A DNA stretch of 64,000 nucleotides from Reyranella humidisoli (GCF_019039055.1 NZ_JAHOPB010000001.1:992001-1056000); one strand, 5' to 3'; shown: positions 15,840 through 24,417, counted from the stretch's first letter. The notes: generated from the letters alone by a model not told the origin. Made by a program: numbers and translations.

Positions 15840-16595
15840 ATGGATACAGCCCTTCCTCGCGACAATGTCCGCACCTTGGTTCTGACTGGTGCAAGCCGAG
15901 GCATCGGCCATGCGACCGTGAAGAAGTTCAGCGCCAACGGCTGGCGGGTGATCACGATCTCTCGCCAGCCCTTCAGTGCGCTGTGCCCCTGGCCGAGCGG
16001 CGGCGAGAACCATGTCCAGCTAGACCTCGCCGATCCCGTCGACATCGGCCGCGGCATCGAGCAGATCCGCTCGCGCCTGGCCGGCGGCCGGCTCGATGCG
16101 CTGGTGAACAACGCCGCCATCTCGCCCAAGGGCAAGGGCGGCGAGCGGCTCGGCGCGATGGACACGCCGTTCGACCTGTGGCGGCAGGTCTTCAACGTCA
16201 ATTTCTTCGCGCCCGTCGCGCTGGCGCGCGGCCTGGTCACCGAGTTGTCGACGGCGCAGGGTTGCGTCGTCAACGTCACCTCGATCGCTGGAAGCCGCGT
16301 CCATCCCTTCGCAGGATCGGCCTATGCCACGTCCAAGGCAGCACTCGCCGCGCTGACCCGCGAGATGAGCCACGATTTCGGGCCGCGCGGCATTCGCGTC
16401 AACGCGATCGCCCCAGGCGAGATCGACACGGCGATCCTGTCGCCCGGCACCGAGAAGATCGTCGAGGAGCAGATTCCGATGCGACGGCTCGGCACGCCCG
16501 ACGAGGTCGCCGACGTGATTCACTTCCTTTGCGAGAAGGGATCGAGTTACGTTTCCGGGGCCGAGATCCAGATCAACGGCGGCCAGCACGTCTGA
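15840..16595 (+). CDS. Short-chain dehydrogenase/reductase
   Basis: 251 residues of a classical SDR. The NAD(P)-binding motif TGASRGIG is near residue 17, NNAAI near 85, and the catalytic Ser and Y-x3-K are in SIAGSRVHPFAGSAYATSK. The C-terminus ends ..SGAEIQINGGQHV, typical of FabG-like enzymes. The ATG at 15840 is chosen because GGGTAGG lies at good spacing; an ATG at 15831 would have none. The substrate is not deducible. It is followed by a family B repeat and the DUF1445/DUF2848 pair on the same strand, which may share a catabolic role. The 234 bases upstream (15606–15839) show no other recognisable feature. Confidence 0.88.
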   Translation: MDTALPRDNVRTLVLTGASRGIGHATVKKFSANGWRVITISRQPFSALCPWPSGGENHVQLDLADPVDIGRGIEQIRSRLAGGRLDALVNNAAISPKGKGGERLGAMDTPFDLWRQVFNVNFFAPVALARGLVTELSTAQGCVVNVTSIAGSRVHPFAGSAYATSKAALAALTREMSHDFGPRGIRVNAIAPGEIDTAILSPGTEKIVEEQIPMRRLGTPDEVADVIHFLCEKGSSYVSGAEIQINGGQHV

Positions 16596-16599
16596 GATT

Positions 16600-16723
16600 C
16601 CTCCCCATTCAAATGGGGAGGTGTCGACGTCATACGGCGACGGAGGGGTCATGAGCCGCAGCAGGTTGCCCCTGCCCCCTCCGTCGCGGATTACCGCGCC
16701 ACCTCCCCATTCGAATGGGGAGG
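16600..16723. repeat. Intergenic palindromic repeat, family B, copy 2
   Basis: It has CCTCCCCATTCAAATGGGGAGG, then TCGACGTCATACGGCGACGG and AGGGGTCATGA, then an inverted half with CCCCCTCCGTCGC and CCTCCCCATTCGAATGGGGAGG. The two halves make a large imperfect palindrome between the SDR and DUF1445 genes. Both outer modules are themselves perfect or nearly perfect palindromes. Confidence 0.88.
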
Positions 16724-16748
16724 CAGTAAAAGTAACAGGGAGACCGTC

Positions 16749-17549
16749 ATGGACACGATGACCAACCTCAAGGGCGAGACCGGCCGCGACGCGCGCCGCC
16801 GCATCCGCGCAGGCGCCGCCCGCCTGCCGACCTCCGGCATGGCGCCGGGCTATGTCCAGGGCAACCTCGCGATCCTGCCCAAGGCGCTCGCCGCCGACTT
16901 CGCACGCTTTTGCATGCTCAACCCCAAGCCCTGCCCCCTGCTGGGACAGTCCGAGCCGGGAGACTGGAGGCTGCCGACGCTGGGCGAGGATCTCGATATC
17001 CGTACCGACATCCCGCTCTATCGCATCTGGAAGAACGGCGAGATGGTCGAGGAAGTGACCGACCTCAAGGGCGTGTGGCGCGACGACCTCGTCTCCTTCG
17101 TGCTGGGCTGCTCCTTCTCCTTCGAGGAAGCGCTGATCGAGAACGGCCTCGAGCTGCGGCACCAGAGCTGCAACAGCAACGTGCCGATGTTCCGCACCAA
17201 CATCGAATGCGCGCCCGCCGGTCCCTTCCACGGGCCGATGGTCGTCTCGATGCGTCCGTTCAAGCCGGCCGACGCGATCCGCGCCGTGCAGGTGACGACG
17301 CGCTTCCCCTCGGTCCACGGCGCGCCGGTGCATCTCGGCAAGCCCGAGATGATCGGCATCAAGGACATCGGCAAGCCCGACTATGGCGACGCGGTGCCGG
17401 TGCGCGACGACGAATATCCCGTGTTCTGGGCCTGTGGCGTCACCCCGCAATCGGTCGTGGCGACCGTGAAGCCGGAGTTCTGCATCACTCACGCGCCGGG
17501 CTACATGCTGATCACCGATCTGCTCAACTCGCGCCTGGCCGTCCTCTGA
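16749..17549 (+). CDS. DUF1445 putative hydro-lyase (D-glutamate cyclase-like, YcsI family)
   Basis: 266 residues, the usual length for the YcsI/DUF1445 family. Family-like segments include [11 protein letters not shown] near residue 38, [13 protein letters not shown] near 118 and [11 protein letters not shown] near 223. Database names for the family are putative hydro-lyase and D-glutamate cyclase-like; the bacterial reaction is not settled. The ATG at 16749 follows AGGGAGA. The DUF2848 gene starts two bases after its stop codon, so the two are almost certainly co-translated and functionally linked. Confidence 0.83.
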   Translation: MDTMTNLKGETGRDARRRIRAGAARLPTSGMAPGYVQGNLAILPKALAADFARFCMLNPKPCPLLGQSEPGDWRLPTLGEDLDIRTDIPLYRIWKNGEMVEEVTDLKGVWRDDLVSFVLGCSFSFEEALIENGLELRHQSCNSNVPMFRTNIECAPAGPFHGPMVVSMRPFKPADAIRAVQVTTRFPSVHGAPVHLGKPEMIGIKDIGKPDYGDAVPVRDDEYPVFWACGVTPQSVVATVKPEFCITHAPGYMLITDLLNSRLAVL

Positions 17550-17551
17550 CG

Positions 17552-18238
17552 ATGGCGCGCCTGGAATTCGAGGGCCACGCCAAGGGCGCGGTCGAGCAGG
17601 TCTCCGTCGACATCGACAATCTCGTCATCGCCGGCTGGACCGGGCGCGACGTGACCGCGCTCAACCATCACATCGAGGAGCTGAAGGCGATCGGCGTACA
17701 GCCGCCTTCGCGGGTGCCGATCTACTATCGTGCCTCCGCGCAGATGCTGACGCAGGCCGATCGCATCCAGGTACTGGGCGAGGACAGTTCGGGCGAAGTC
17801 GAGCCCGTCCTGGTCGGCGCCGCCGACCGTCTCTGGGTCACGGTCGGGGCCGACCATACCGATCGCAAGGTCGAGAGCTACGGCATCGCCGTTTCGAAGC
17901 AGATGTGCGCCAAGCCGATCGGCCGCACCGCCTGGCGTTTCGAGGAGGTCGAGCCGCACTGGGACCAGCTGATCCTGCGCAGCTTCGTGCAGGAAGGCGG
18001 CAGGAAAATTCTGTATCAGGAAGGTCCGCTGGCCCGGATTCGCGACCCTCGCGAGCTGATCTTCGGATGGAAGGACAACAAGCGCCTGCCCATGGGCAGC
18101 GTGATGTTCTGCGGCACCATGCCGGCAATCGGCGCCATCCGGCCCTCCTCGCGCTTCGAGATGGAGCTCGACGACCCGGTGCTCGGCCGCAAGATCACCC
18201 ACGCCTACGACATCGAGACCCTGCCGGTCATCGCCTGA
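17552..18238 (+). CDS. DUF2848 family protein
   Basis: 228 residues. It resembles DUF2848, a family with a fumarylacetoacetate-hydrolase-like flavour, but no catalytic assignment is made here. Recognisable stretches are NLVIAGWTGRD (N-terminal), PIYYRASAQMLTQAD, the mid-region VGADHTDRKVESYG and the C-terminal MELDDPVLGRKITHAY. The ATG at 17552 begins two bases after the DUF1445 stop. Tight linkage to DUF1445 suggests that the two act on the same small organic acid or amide. The substrate is unknown. Confidence 0.75.
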   Translation: MARLEFEGHAKGAVEQVSVDIDNLVIAGWTGRDVTALNHHIEELKAIGVQPPSRVPIYYRASAQMLTQADRIQVLGEDSSGEVEPVLVGAADRLWVTVGADHTDRKVESYGIAVSKQMCAKPIGRTAWRFEEVEPHWDQLILRSFVQEGGRKILYQEGPLARIRDPRELIFGWKDNKRLPMGSVMFCGTMPAIGAIRPSSRFEMELDDPVLGRKITHAYDIETLPVIA

Positions 18239-18267
18239 GGCAGGCTTTGCGCTTTTTAAGGAAGGCG

Positions 18268-18366
18268 AAGGATCCCTCACTATGTTCGGGATGACACCGC
18301 TTTTTGTATCGACGCACTGCGCAAACCCAAGCAGTCGTGTCATCCCGAACATAGTGAGGGATCCTT
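18268..18366. repeat. Intergenic palindromic repeat, family C, copy 1
   Basis: The arm AAGGATCCCTCACTATG-TTCGGGATGACAC is repeated in inverted form as GTGTCATCCCGAA-CATAGTGAGGGATCCTT, around a centre containing GCACTGCGCAAACCCAA. Arms of about 30 bases are nearly perfect, making a very long hairpin between DUF2848 and the CoA-transferase gene. Relatives are at 24304–24402 and 36094–36194. Confidence 0.9.
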
Positions 18367-18492
18367 GCTCATATGCGACCGTCCTCCCGCGGACGCGGGA
18401 GGGATACAAATACGACGCATGGCTTTGATGCAGGTCCGGCCTTGCGTGAAAGGCGCCGGTAAACGTACGTTCAGCTCCTTCGGGAGGAACAA

Positions 18493-19698
18493 GTGACCAC
18501 GATCAAGGGCGCCTACGACGGCATTACCGTTCTCGACTTCACGCAGGGCATTGCGGGGCCGCACGCCTCCATGCTGCTCGCGCTGCACGGCGCCGACGTC
18601 ATCAAGGTCGAGCCGCCCGAAGGCGACTGGGGCCGCGCGCTGGGCGAACTGAAGGGCGATCACTGCGCCCATTCCGTCGCCTTCAACCGCGGCAAGCGCT
18701 CGATCGCGCTGGACCTCAAGTCGGCCGACGGCATCGCCGTTGCCAGGAAGATCGCCGCCAAGGCGCATGTGGTGATGGAAAGCTTCCGCCCCGGCGTGAT
18801 CTCGCGGCTCGGCTTCGGCTACGACGACATCAAGAAGATCAATCCGAGCGTCGTGTATTGCTCGGTGTCGGGCTTCGGCCAGACCGGCCCCTACAGCAAG
18901 CGTCCGACCGTGGACGGGCTGATTCAGGCGTTCAGCGGCATGATGGTGATGAACAAGATGCCCGATGGCACGCCGTGGCGTCAGGGCATGATCGCCGTCG
19001 ACGTGACGACCGGCCTCTACACCTTCCAGGCGCTGTCGACCGCGCTGATGCGCCAGTTCCGCTACAACGAAGGTTGCTTCATCGATTCGAGCCTGATGCG
19101 CGCCGCAGCCGCCTTCCAGGGCGCCAAGCTGATGGAATGGGTGTTCTCCAAGGGCGCACCGCCGGTGCTCTACATGCCGGCCGGCAGCTACAAGACGTCG
19201 AACGGCTACATCATGGTGAGCGCCATGCGGCCGCACCATTTCCGGCTGCTGTTCGAGCTGATCGGCCGCCAGGACATCGCCGACGACCCCGACCTGCAGA
19301 GCCACGAGAACCGAATCAAGAATGCGCCGAAGATCATCAAGGCGCTGAACGAGACGATGCCGACCAAGACGACCGAGGAGTGGATCGCGATCCTGCAGCC
19401 CAAGGACGTGTTCTGCGAGCGGGTGAACAACTACTCCGACTATCTCGACCATCCGCACGTCAAGGAATCGGGCGCGATCGACTGGATCGAGCAGGACGGA
19501 TTCGGCCGCATGCCGGTCGCCAACATCGCGGGCCTGCCGCCCGCGTCGGAACACGCGCCGCAGCAGCACGCCCCGCATATCGGCGAGGACGGGCCGGACA
19601 TCCTGAGCGAGCTGGGCTACGCCGCGTCCGACATCGACGCGATGTTCGCGCGCGGTGGCGTGCGGGCGCCGTTGCCCGCGGTCAAGGCAGCGGACTGA
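18493..19698 (+). CDS. Class III (CaiB/BaiF) CoA-transferase
   Basis: 401 residues. The family N-terminus ITVLDFTQGIAGPHASMLLALHGADVIKVEPP is split here as ITVLDFTQGIAGPHAS and GADVIKVEPP; later family motifs are FNRGKRSIALDLK and SGFGQTGPYS. These enzymes move CoA between carboxylic acids through an aspartyl intermediate. It starts with a GTG at 18493 after GGAGG at five bases. The neighbouring DUF1445/DUF2848 and SDR genes suggest an organic-acid catabolic context, but the acid cannot be named. Its last 17 bases overlap the convergent P-loop gene. Confidence 0.88.
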   Translation: MTTIKGAYDGITVLDFTQGIAGPHASMLLALHGADVIKVEPPEGDWGRALGELKGDHCAHSVAFNRGKRSIALDLKSADGIAVARKIAAKAHVVMESFRPGVISRLGFGYDDIKKINPSVVYCSVSGFGQTGPYSKRPTVDGLIQAFSGMMVMNKMPDGTPWRQGMIAVDVTTGLYTFQALSTALMRQFRYNEGCFIDSSLMRAAAAFQGAKLMEWVFSKGAPPVLYMPAGSYKTSNGYIMVSAMRPHHFRLLFELIGRQDIADDPDLQSHENRIKNAPKIIKALNETMPTKTTEEWIAILQPKDVFCERVNNYSDYLDHPHVKESGAIDWIEQDGFGRMPVANIAGLPPASEHAPQQHAPHIGEDGPDILSELGYAASDIDAMFARGGVRAPLPAVKAAD

Positions 19699-20209
19699 GC
19701 GCGAAGCGCTCGACGTCGCGACGGCTGCGCAGCCGCACGACGCGTTTCTCCGCGGCGAGCGCTTCGCATTCCTGCGCGAAGCGCTCGCGATTTCGGTGAT
19801 GCGTCTTCAGCGCATAGAGCAGGATCGAGTTGCGGCTGAGAAAGGCGTTGCCGAGCGTCTCGCGATTGCCGGTGCCCCACAGTTCCTCGCGGGTCACGGC
19901 GCGCTTCACCGTCCGCCGCAGCAGGCGCCCCATGACGACAGGCAGTGGCAGATCGAGCCAGACCAGCGTGTCGGCCGGACGCCACACCAGGTCGCGCACC
20001 TGGCCATAGTTGCCGACGACGATCCAGCCGTCCTCGCAGGTCTCGCACTCGACGCGATGGCGGAACAGCTCGGCCGGCGCCGGCTGCCAGTCGCGCCCCC
20101 AGAACAGGGCGTCGAGCTCGACCACGCGCAGGCCGGTGCGGTCGGCGAGCCGTTCGGCCAGCCAACTCTTGCCCGATCCTGTCGTTCCGAACACGACCAC
20201 CCTCTGCAT
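19682..20209 (-). CDS. FlaR-like P-loop kinase (adenylate kinase-related)
   Basis: 175 residues. Walker A GTTGSGKSW is at about 8–16, followed by VVELDALFWGRDWQPAP, a hallmark of the family annotated as DNA topology modulation protein FlaR or adenylate-kinase-related. The lid-like region DLPLPVVMGRLLRRTVKR is basic. The biochemical role of the family is not well established; a nucleotide kinase activity is the likeliest. It converges on the CoA-transferase gene with a 17-base overlap, and its start is about 100 bases from the divergent racemase-fold gene. Confidence 0.75.
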   Translation of the reverse strand: MQRVVVFGTTGSGKSWLAERLADRTGLRVVELDALFWGRDWQPAPAELFRHRVECETCEDGWIVVGNYGQVRDLVWRPADTLVWLDLPLPVVMGRLLRRTVKRAVTREELWGTGNRETLGNAFLSRNSILLYALKTHHRNRERFAQECEALAAEKRVVRLRSRRDVERFALSPLP

Positions 20210-20316
20210 GGTCGAAGTCTAGCGGTCGCGACCACCGTCTAGCAGGGACGCTTTTCGCCACACCCTGCCAACGTCGGGGCTGTTGCCGCGCGGCGGCGGA
20301 TCGGAGACAGTCGCCC

Positions 20317-20979
20317 ATGCATATCGGACTTATCGCCGGCATCGGACCGGCCGCCACCGACTTCTACTATCGAGGCCTGATCGAACGGCACGTCGCGGCC
20401 GGCACTCGGCTCGACCTCACCATGGCGCATGCCGACGTGCGCGAGATGAGCCGTAATCTCGTGGCCAAGAATCCCAGCAAACAGGCGGAGATTTTCGCCG
20501 GACTCGTCGGTCGCATGAAGGCCGCTGGCGCGCAGGCCGCCGCCATCACCTCCATGGGCGGCCATTTCTGCGTGAACGAGCTGATGGCGATCTCGCCGCT
20601 TCCCATCCTCAACGCCATCCCCGCGGTCGACGCATCGCTGGCCAAGGGGAAGTTCAGGAAGATTGGCATCCTGGGCACGCGCACCGTGATGGAGACGAAG
20701 CTCTACGGCGGCATTCCGTCGGTCGAGGTCGTGCCGACCGAAGCGCTCGACCTGGTTCATGACAACTACGTTGCGATGGCCACCGTCGGCCATGTCACCG
20801 AAGCGCAGCGGCGTGTCTTCTTCGACGCCGGCCGCGAGCTTTGTTCGCGCGGCGCCGAGGCCATCATGCTGGGCGGCACCGACCTGTTCCTGGCTTTCGC
20901 CGGCCACGAGCCCGGCTTCCCCGTGATCGATTGCGCCGACATTCATGTCGACGCGATCTACGCCAAATCGGCCGCCTGA
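20317..20979 (+). CDS. Aspartate/glutamate racemase-fold protein lacking both catalytic cysteines
   Basis: 220 residues with the Asp/Glu racemase fold: MHIGLIAGIGPAAT at the N-terminus and a duplicated alpha/beta layout. In racemases the two catalytic cysteines sit in a CNTAH-type motif and a GCTE-type motif. Here the corresponding stretches read ITSMGGHF and LGGTDLFL, so the first cysteine is Ser (or shifted) and the second is Gly. A classic two-base racemase mechanism is therefore unlikely, and it may be an isomerase or lyase of the superfamily or inactive. The ATG at 20317 follows GGAGA. The next gene begins 17 bases after its stop. Confidence 0.78.
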   Translation: MHIGLIAGIGPAATDFYYRGLIERHVAAGTRLDLTMAHADVREMSRNLVAKNPSKQAEIFAGLVGRMKAAGAQAAAITSMGGHFCVNELMAISPLPILNAIPAVDASLAKGKFRKIGILGTRTVMETKLYGGIPSVEVVPTEALDLVHDNYVAMATVGHVTEAQRRVFFDAGRELCSRGAEAIMLGGTDLFLAFAGHEPGFPVIDCADIHVDAIYAKSAA

Positions 20980-20996
20980 GGGCCGGGAGCATTCAG

Positions 20997-21815
20997 ATGC
21001 CCGACGACAATCGCCTACGCCGCTTTGCCGTGCTGATCGATGCCGACAACACCTCGCCGCGCATCGCCGCGGGACTCTTCGAGGAGATCGCCAAGTTCGG
21101 CGAAGCGAGCGTGCGGCGCATCTACGGCGACTTCTCGAGCACGCGCCTCAGGTCGTGGGCCGAGATCCTCCAGAAATACGCGATCGATCCCTACCAGCAG
21201 TTCGCCTACACGTCGGGCAAGAACGCGTCTGACATCGCCCTCGTGATCGACGCGATGGACCTGCTGCACAGCCGCCGCTTCGACGGCTTCTGCCTCGTCT
21301 CTTCCGACAGCGACTTCACCCGCTTGGCCTCCCGCCTGCGCGAGGAGGGCGCCGACGTCTATGGCTTCGGCGCGCAGAAGACACCCGAAAGCTTCCGCCA
21401 GGCGTGCCGCCGCTTCATCTATACCGAGAACCTCCTGCCCGAGGCCGCAGTAACGACACCCGAGGAAGGAAGGGCGCCAAACTCCCTGCAATCGACCAGT
21501 GCCGCTATTCCGTTCCTGACGAAGGCGATTGCGCAGATGGAGACGGAGGATGGTTGGGTCAGTCTCGGCGCGGTCGGCCAGCGGCTCGCCAATATCGCCT
21601 CCGATTTCGACCCGCGCACCTACGGCTTCCGCAAGCTCAGCGACCTGATCCGCAAGACCGGCGCCTTCGACATGGAGCAGCCCGACGGACGGACCGTGCG
21701 CATTCGCGCCAAGCCGGTTCAGGCGCCCAAGGAAGGTACCGGACGGAGCACGGGACGAGGCCGCGGACGTCGCAGAGGCACCACTGTCGCCACCCCTCGG
21801 TCACAATCGGAGTAA
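20997..21815 (+). CDS. NYN-domain (PIN-like) ribonuclease-like protein with OST-HTH/LOTUS domain
   Basis: 272 residues. The N-terminal NYN/LabA-like domain (about 8–145) contains the acidic residues expected for metal binding in FAVLIDADNTSP, SDIALVIDAMDLLH and SSDSDFTRLASRLREEG. A C-terminal LOTUS/OST-HTH domain (about 165–235) contains GWVSLGAVGQRL and YGFRKLSDLIRKTGAF. The tail is Arg/Gly-rich, suggesting nucleic acid binding. This architecture is widespread in bacteria and is presumed to act on RNA, though the target is unknown. The ATG at 20997 follows GGGAG. Confidence 0.87.
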   Translation: MPDDNRLRRFAVLIDADNTSPRIAAGLFEEIAKFGEASVRRIYGDFSSTRLRSWAEILQKYAIDPYQQFAYTSGKNASDIALVIDAMDLLHSRRFDGFCLVSSDSDFTRLASRLREEGADVYGFGAQKTPESFRQACRRFIYTENLLPEAAVTTPEEGRAPNSLQSTSAAIPFLTKAIAQMETEDGWVSLGAVGQRLANIASDFDPRTYGFRKLSDLIRKTGAFDMEQPDGRTVRIRAKPVQAPKEGTGRSTGRGRGRRRGTTVATPRSQSE

Positions 21816-21931
21816 TCTCCGAAGATTCGCATCGCTGGGCCATTTCGCTCGTTGCTTTTGCCAGCGACGGCACCTAAGGCCGAAGGGCGGTTAGCCGACG
21901 CCCGCACCCTCTCTCAAGGAAATCCACTCGT

Positions 21932-22972
21932 TTGAGCACCCTTCCGGAAGCCGCCGGGCCGCGCGCGCAGATGGCGAAAGCCGCTCGCGCCTGGACCCAG
22001 GTCCTGGCCCGCTATCGCCAGCCCAGCAACAGCCGCAGCATCTTCGAAATCGCCGTGACGGTCGTGCCGCTCGTCGCCCTGTGGGCGCTGGCCTGGGCGA
22101 CGCTCGACATCGGCTACTGGCTGGCCCTGCCGCTGGCCATCGCCGCCGGCGCCTTCATGGTGCGGCTGTTCGCGATCCAGCACGATTGCGGGCACGGCGC
22201 GTTCTTCAGCAAACGCTCGGCCAACGACTGGATCGGCCGCATCGCCAGCGTCCTGACGCTGACCCCCTACGAGGTCTGGCGGCGCATGCATGCGACTCAT
22301 CACGCCAGCACCGGCAATCTCGACAAGCGCGGTTTCGGCGATGTCGACACGCTGACGGTCGAGGAGTATCGCGCGCGCTCGTTCTGGGGCCGGTTGCGCT
22401 ATCGCCTTTATCGCCATCCGCTGATCATGTTCGGTCTCGGGCCCGCCTATCTGTTCATCGTGCAGCATCGCCTGCCGATCGGCCTGATGCGCGACGGGTG
22501 GCGGCCCTGGGTCAGCACCATGGCGAACAACCTGGCGATCGTGCTGGTCGCCGGCCTCCTGATCTGGCTGGTCGGCATAAAGGCCTTCCTGCTGATCCAC
22601 CTGCCGGTCCTGCTGCTCTCCGCCTCCGTCGGCGTCTGGCTGTTCTTCGTCCAGCACCAGTTCGAGCACACGAAATGGGACAGCGATCCGGACTGGAACC
22701 TGCATGAGGCGGCGCTGCACGGCAGCTCGCACTACGACCTGCCTGCCTTCCTGCGCTGGTTCACCGCCAACATCGGCATTCACCACGTTCATCATCTCAG
22801 CAGCCGCATCCCCTACTACCGGCTGCCAAATGTGTTGCGCGACTACCCCGAACTGCGGGACGTCGGGCGGCTGACCCTGATCCAGAGCTTCCGCTGCGTA
22901 CGCCTCGTCCTGTGGGACGAGACCCAGCGTCGCCTCGTGTCGTTCCGCGAGGCTCGCGCGTCAGCCCGCTGA
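21932..22972 (+). CDS. Membrane fatty acid desaturase
   Basis: 346 residues with the three histidine boxes of the diiron membrane desaturases: HDCGH (84–88), HATHH (120–124) and HVHHL (about 283–287). Hydrophobic segments flank the first two boxes and two more lie between 180 and 230. It probably inserts a double bond into membrane acyl lipids. The frame opens with a TTG at 21932, with AGGAA about 13 bases upstream; an ATG at 21971 (MAKAARAW) is the alternative start. The gene following it on the other strand is a decayed sensor. Substrate position is not deducible. Confidence 0.88.
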   Translation: MSTLPEAAGPRAQMAKAARAWTQVLARYRQPSNSRSIFEIAVTVVPLVALWALAWATLDIGYWLALPLAIAAGAFMVRLFAIQHDCGHGAFFSKRSANDWIGRIASVLTLTPYEVWRRMHATHHASTGNLDKRGFGDVDTLTVEEYRARSFWGRLRYRLYRHPLIMFGLGPAYLFIVQHRLPIGLMRDGWRPWVSTMANNLAIVLVAGLLIWLVGIKAFLLIHLPVLLLSASVGVWLFFVQHQFEHTKWDSDPDWNLHEAALHGSSHYDLPAFLRWFTANIGIHHVHHLSSRIPYYRLPNVLRDYPELRDVGRLTLIQSFRCVRLVLWDETQRRLVSFREARASAR

Positions 22973-23553
22973 CGCGCGGCTCTTCAACAGGTTCGCCGCC
23001 GCGGGGTCGTGCGGACGTCGGTTGAGGCCTCGATGATGTAGTCCTTACCGGGTGGACCGTAATTAAGTGTAGGTCCTGAGCGTACCGGTGACCGACGACA
23101 GGTCGACGCCATCGCTCATCACCTTGCCCTTGTCGAACACCGAGTCGAGGAACTCGGTGAAGGACCCCTTGGGGAAGACGAGCCCCCTGTCGGTCGCGAG
23201 GTTGGTGTTGAAGACCGTGTGATCGCGATCGATGAAGTAGATGTTCTCGACACCGTACTTTGTCGCCATCGCGTTCAGCTGTTCGACCGTCAGGTCGGCC
23301 GGCCGAGGCTCGCCACGTCGGCGTCGATCTGCGGCAGCACCTGCGCCATGGCCGCGGTGTTGCGCTTGTTCTCGCTGCGCAACATCGTCTCGAAGACGTC
23401 GAAGCGTTCGCCGAGGCTTGTCTCGATGCGACGCAGGTCCTCGTCCTGCAGGCCCGACACCAGCCTGTACATGGCCAGCGACGCCACGAGCGTCGCGCCG
23501 AGGCTCACGGCCACCAGCACCGTGAGCAGGAACAGACCGACCTTTCGCTTCAT
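22973..23553 (-). pseudogene. Decayed Cache-domain membrane sensor (frameshifted and truncated)
   Basis: An ATG at 23553 starts MKRKVGLFLLTVL, a membrane segment and then a helical extracytoplasmic stretch (about 85 residues) that stops near 23290. A frame shifted by one base then continues from about 23300 with LTVEQLNAMATKYGVENIYF and DRDHTVFNTN, a Cache/PDC-type sensor domain, to a stop at 23063. Yet another frame shift carries a matching continuation (YGPPGKDYIIEASTDVR) at about 22995–23060. The cytoplasmic output domain is missing. The pieces align as one former chemoreceptor, kinase or cyclase sensor that has lost its 3' part. Sequencing error is possible for one shift but not for the missing half. 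Confidence 0.72.
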
Positions 23554-23576
23554 CGAAAGCCGGTCCTTTCAGCCGA

Positions 23577-24200
23577 TCAGGTGTTCTGCCACAGCCGCGT
23601 CGTGTAGGCGCCCTCGACGTTGGCGTCGATCTGGGCTGCGACGGCATCGCTCTCGCCGATGCGCGGGGCGATGATCTTGCCGAACGAGATGCGCCCAGGC
23701 GCCGGCCACGCCTTGGGGTCCCACAGCTTGGCGCGCACGATCGAGCGGGCACAGTGGAAGTAGCAATGCTTGATGTGGACGCGGGTCGCCAGCAGCGCCG
23801 GCTTGCCCAGCGAGCTCAGAGAGGCGACGAGTTCGGCATCGTCGTGGATTTCCGCGGTGCCGGATATGCGCAGCGTCTCGCCGGTCGCGGGGACCAGGGC
23901 GATGATGCCGATCTTCCCGGTCGCGATGATGTTGTTCAGGCCGAAGGCCAGGTTGTTGCCGACACGCTCCGGGATCAGCAGTGTCTTCGGATCCTCGATC
24001 CGGATGAAGCCCGGCTCGTCACCCTTCGGCGACACTTCGATGGTGCCATCCGCCGAGGCCGTGCTGACCAGAGCAAAGGGGCAGCGCTTGAGGAAATCGA
24101 TCGACTGCTCGTCGAGCGCGTCGAGGATCTTGGCGTGTGTGGCCGGCCGCGGCTCGGCGATAGTCCGCCGAAGTTCTTCCTTCGTGGTGATGCGAGCCAT
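23577..24200 (-). CDS. Pyridoxamine 5'-phosphate oxidase-like FMN-binding protein
   Basis: 207 residues of the PNPOx-like split-barrel family (MSMEG_1061-like subfamily). Characteristic are FALVSTASADGTIEVSPKGD, where a flavin pocket forms, and the central IGIIALVPATGETLRISGTAE. Such proteins bind FMN or F420 and reduce or oxidise small molecules, and this one's substrate is unknown. The ATG at 24200 follows AAGGAG at good spacing. A remnant sensor gene lies 23 bases downstream on the same strand. Confidence 0.8.
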   Translation of the reverse strand: MARITTKEELRRTIAEPRPATHAKILDALDEQSIDFLKRCPFALVSTASADGTIEVSPKGDEPGFIRIEDPKTLLIPERVGNNLAFGLNNIIATGKIGIIALVPATGETLRISGTAEIHDDAELVASLSSLGKPALLATRVHIKHCYFHCARSIVRAKLWDPKAWPAPGRISFGKIIAPRIGESDAVAAQIDANVEGAYTTRLWQNT

Positions 24201-24303
24201 TGAGGCAACTCCTTCAAGACGCGTTCCGCGGCACCATCCGTCACTTGCGAACGACTTGCAACCATGCCTGCGGCAAGGATTCTCCAGCCTCGGCAGTATG
24301 ATC

Positions 24304-24402
24304 AAGGATCCTTCGCGGCGCTCAGGATGACACCGATTTTTTTATGGACGCACAGCCCTAGTACAAGAAACGGTGTCATCCCGAACGAAGTGAGGGATCC
24401 TT
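24304..24402. repeat. Intergenic palindromic repeat, family C, copy 2
   Basis: The left arm AAGGATCCTTCGCGGCGCTC-AGGATGACACCG and the right arm CGGTGTCATCCCGAACG-AAGTGAGGGATCCTT are inverted but more diverged from each other than in copy 1. It lies between the convergently spaced PNPOx-like and luciferase-like genes on the minus strand. The centre keeps GACGCACAGC, related to the centre of copies 1 and 3. Confidence 0.87.
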
Positions 24403-24417
24403 CTCTTCCCCCGGTGA

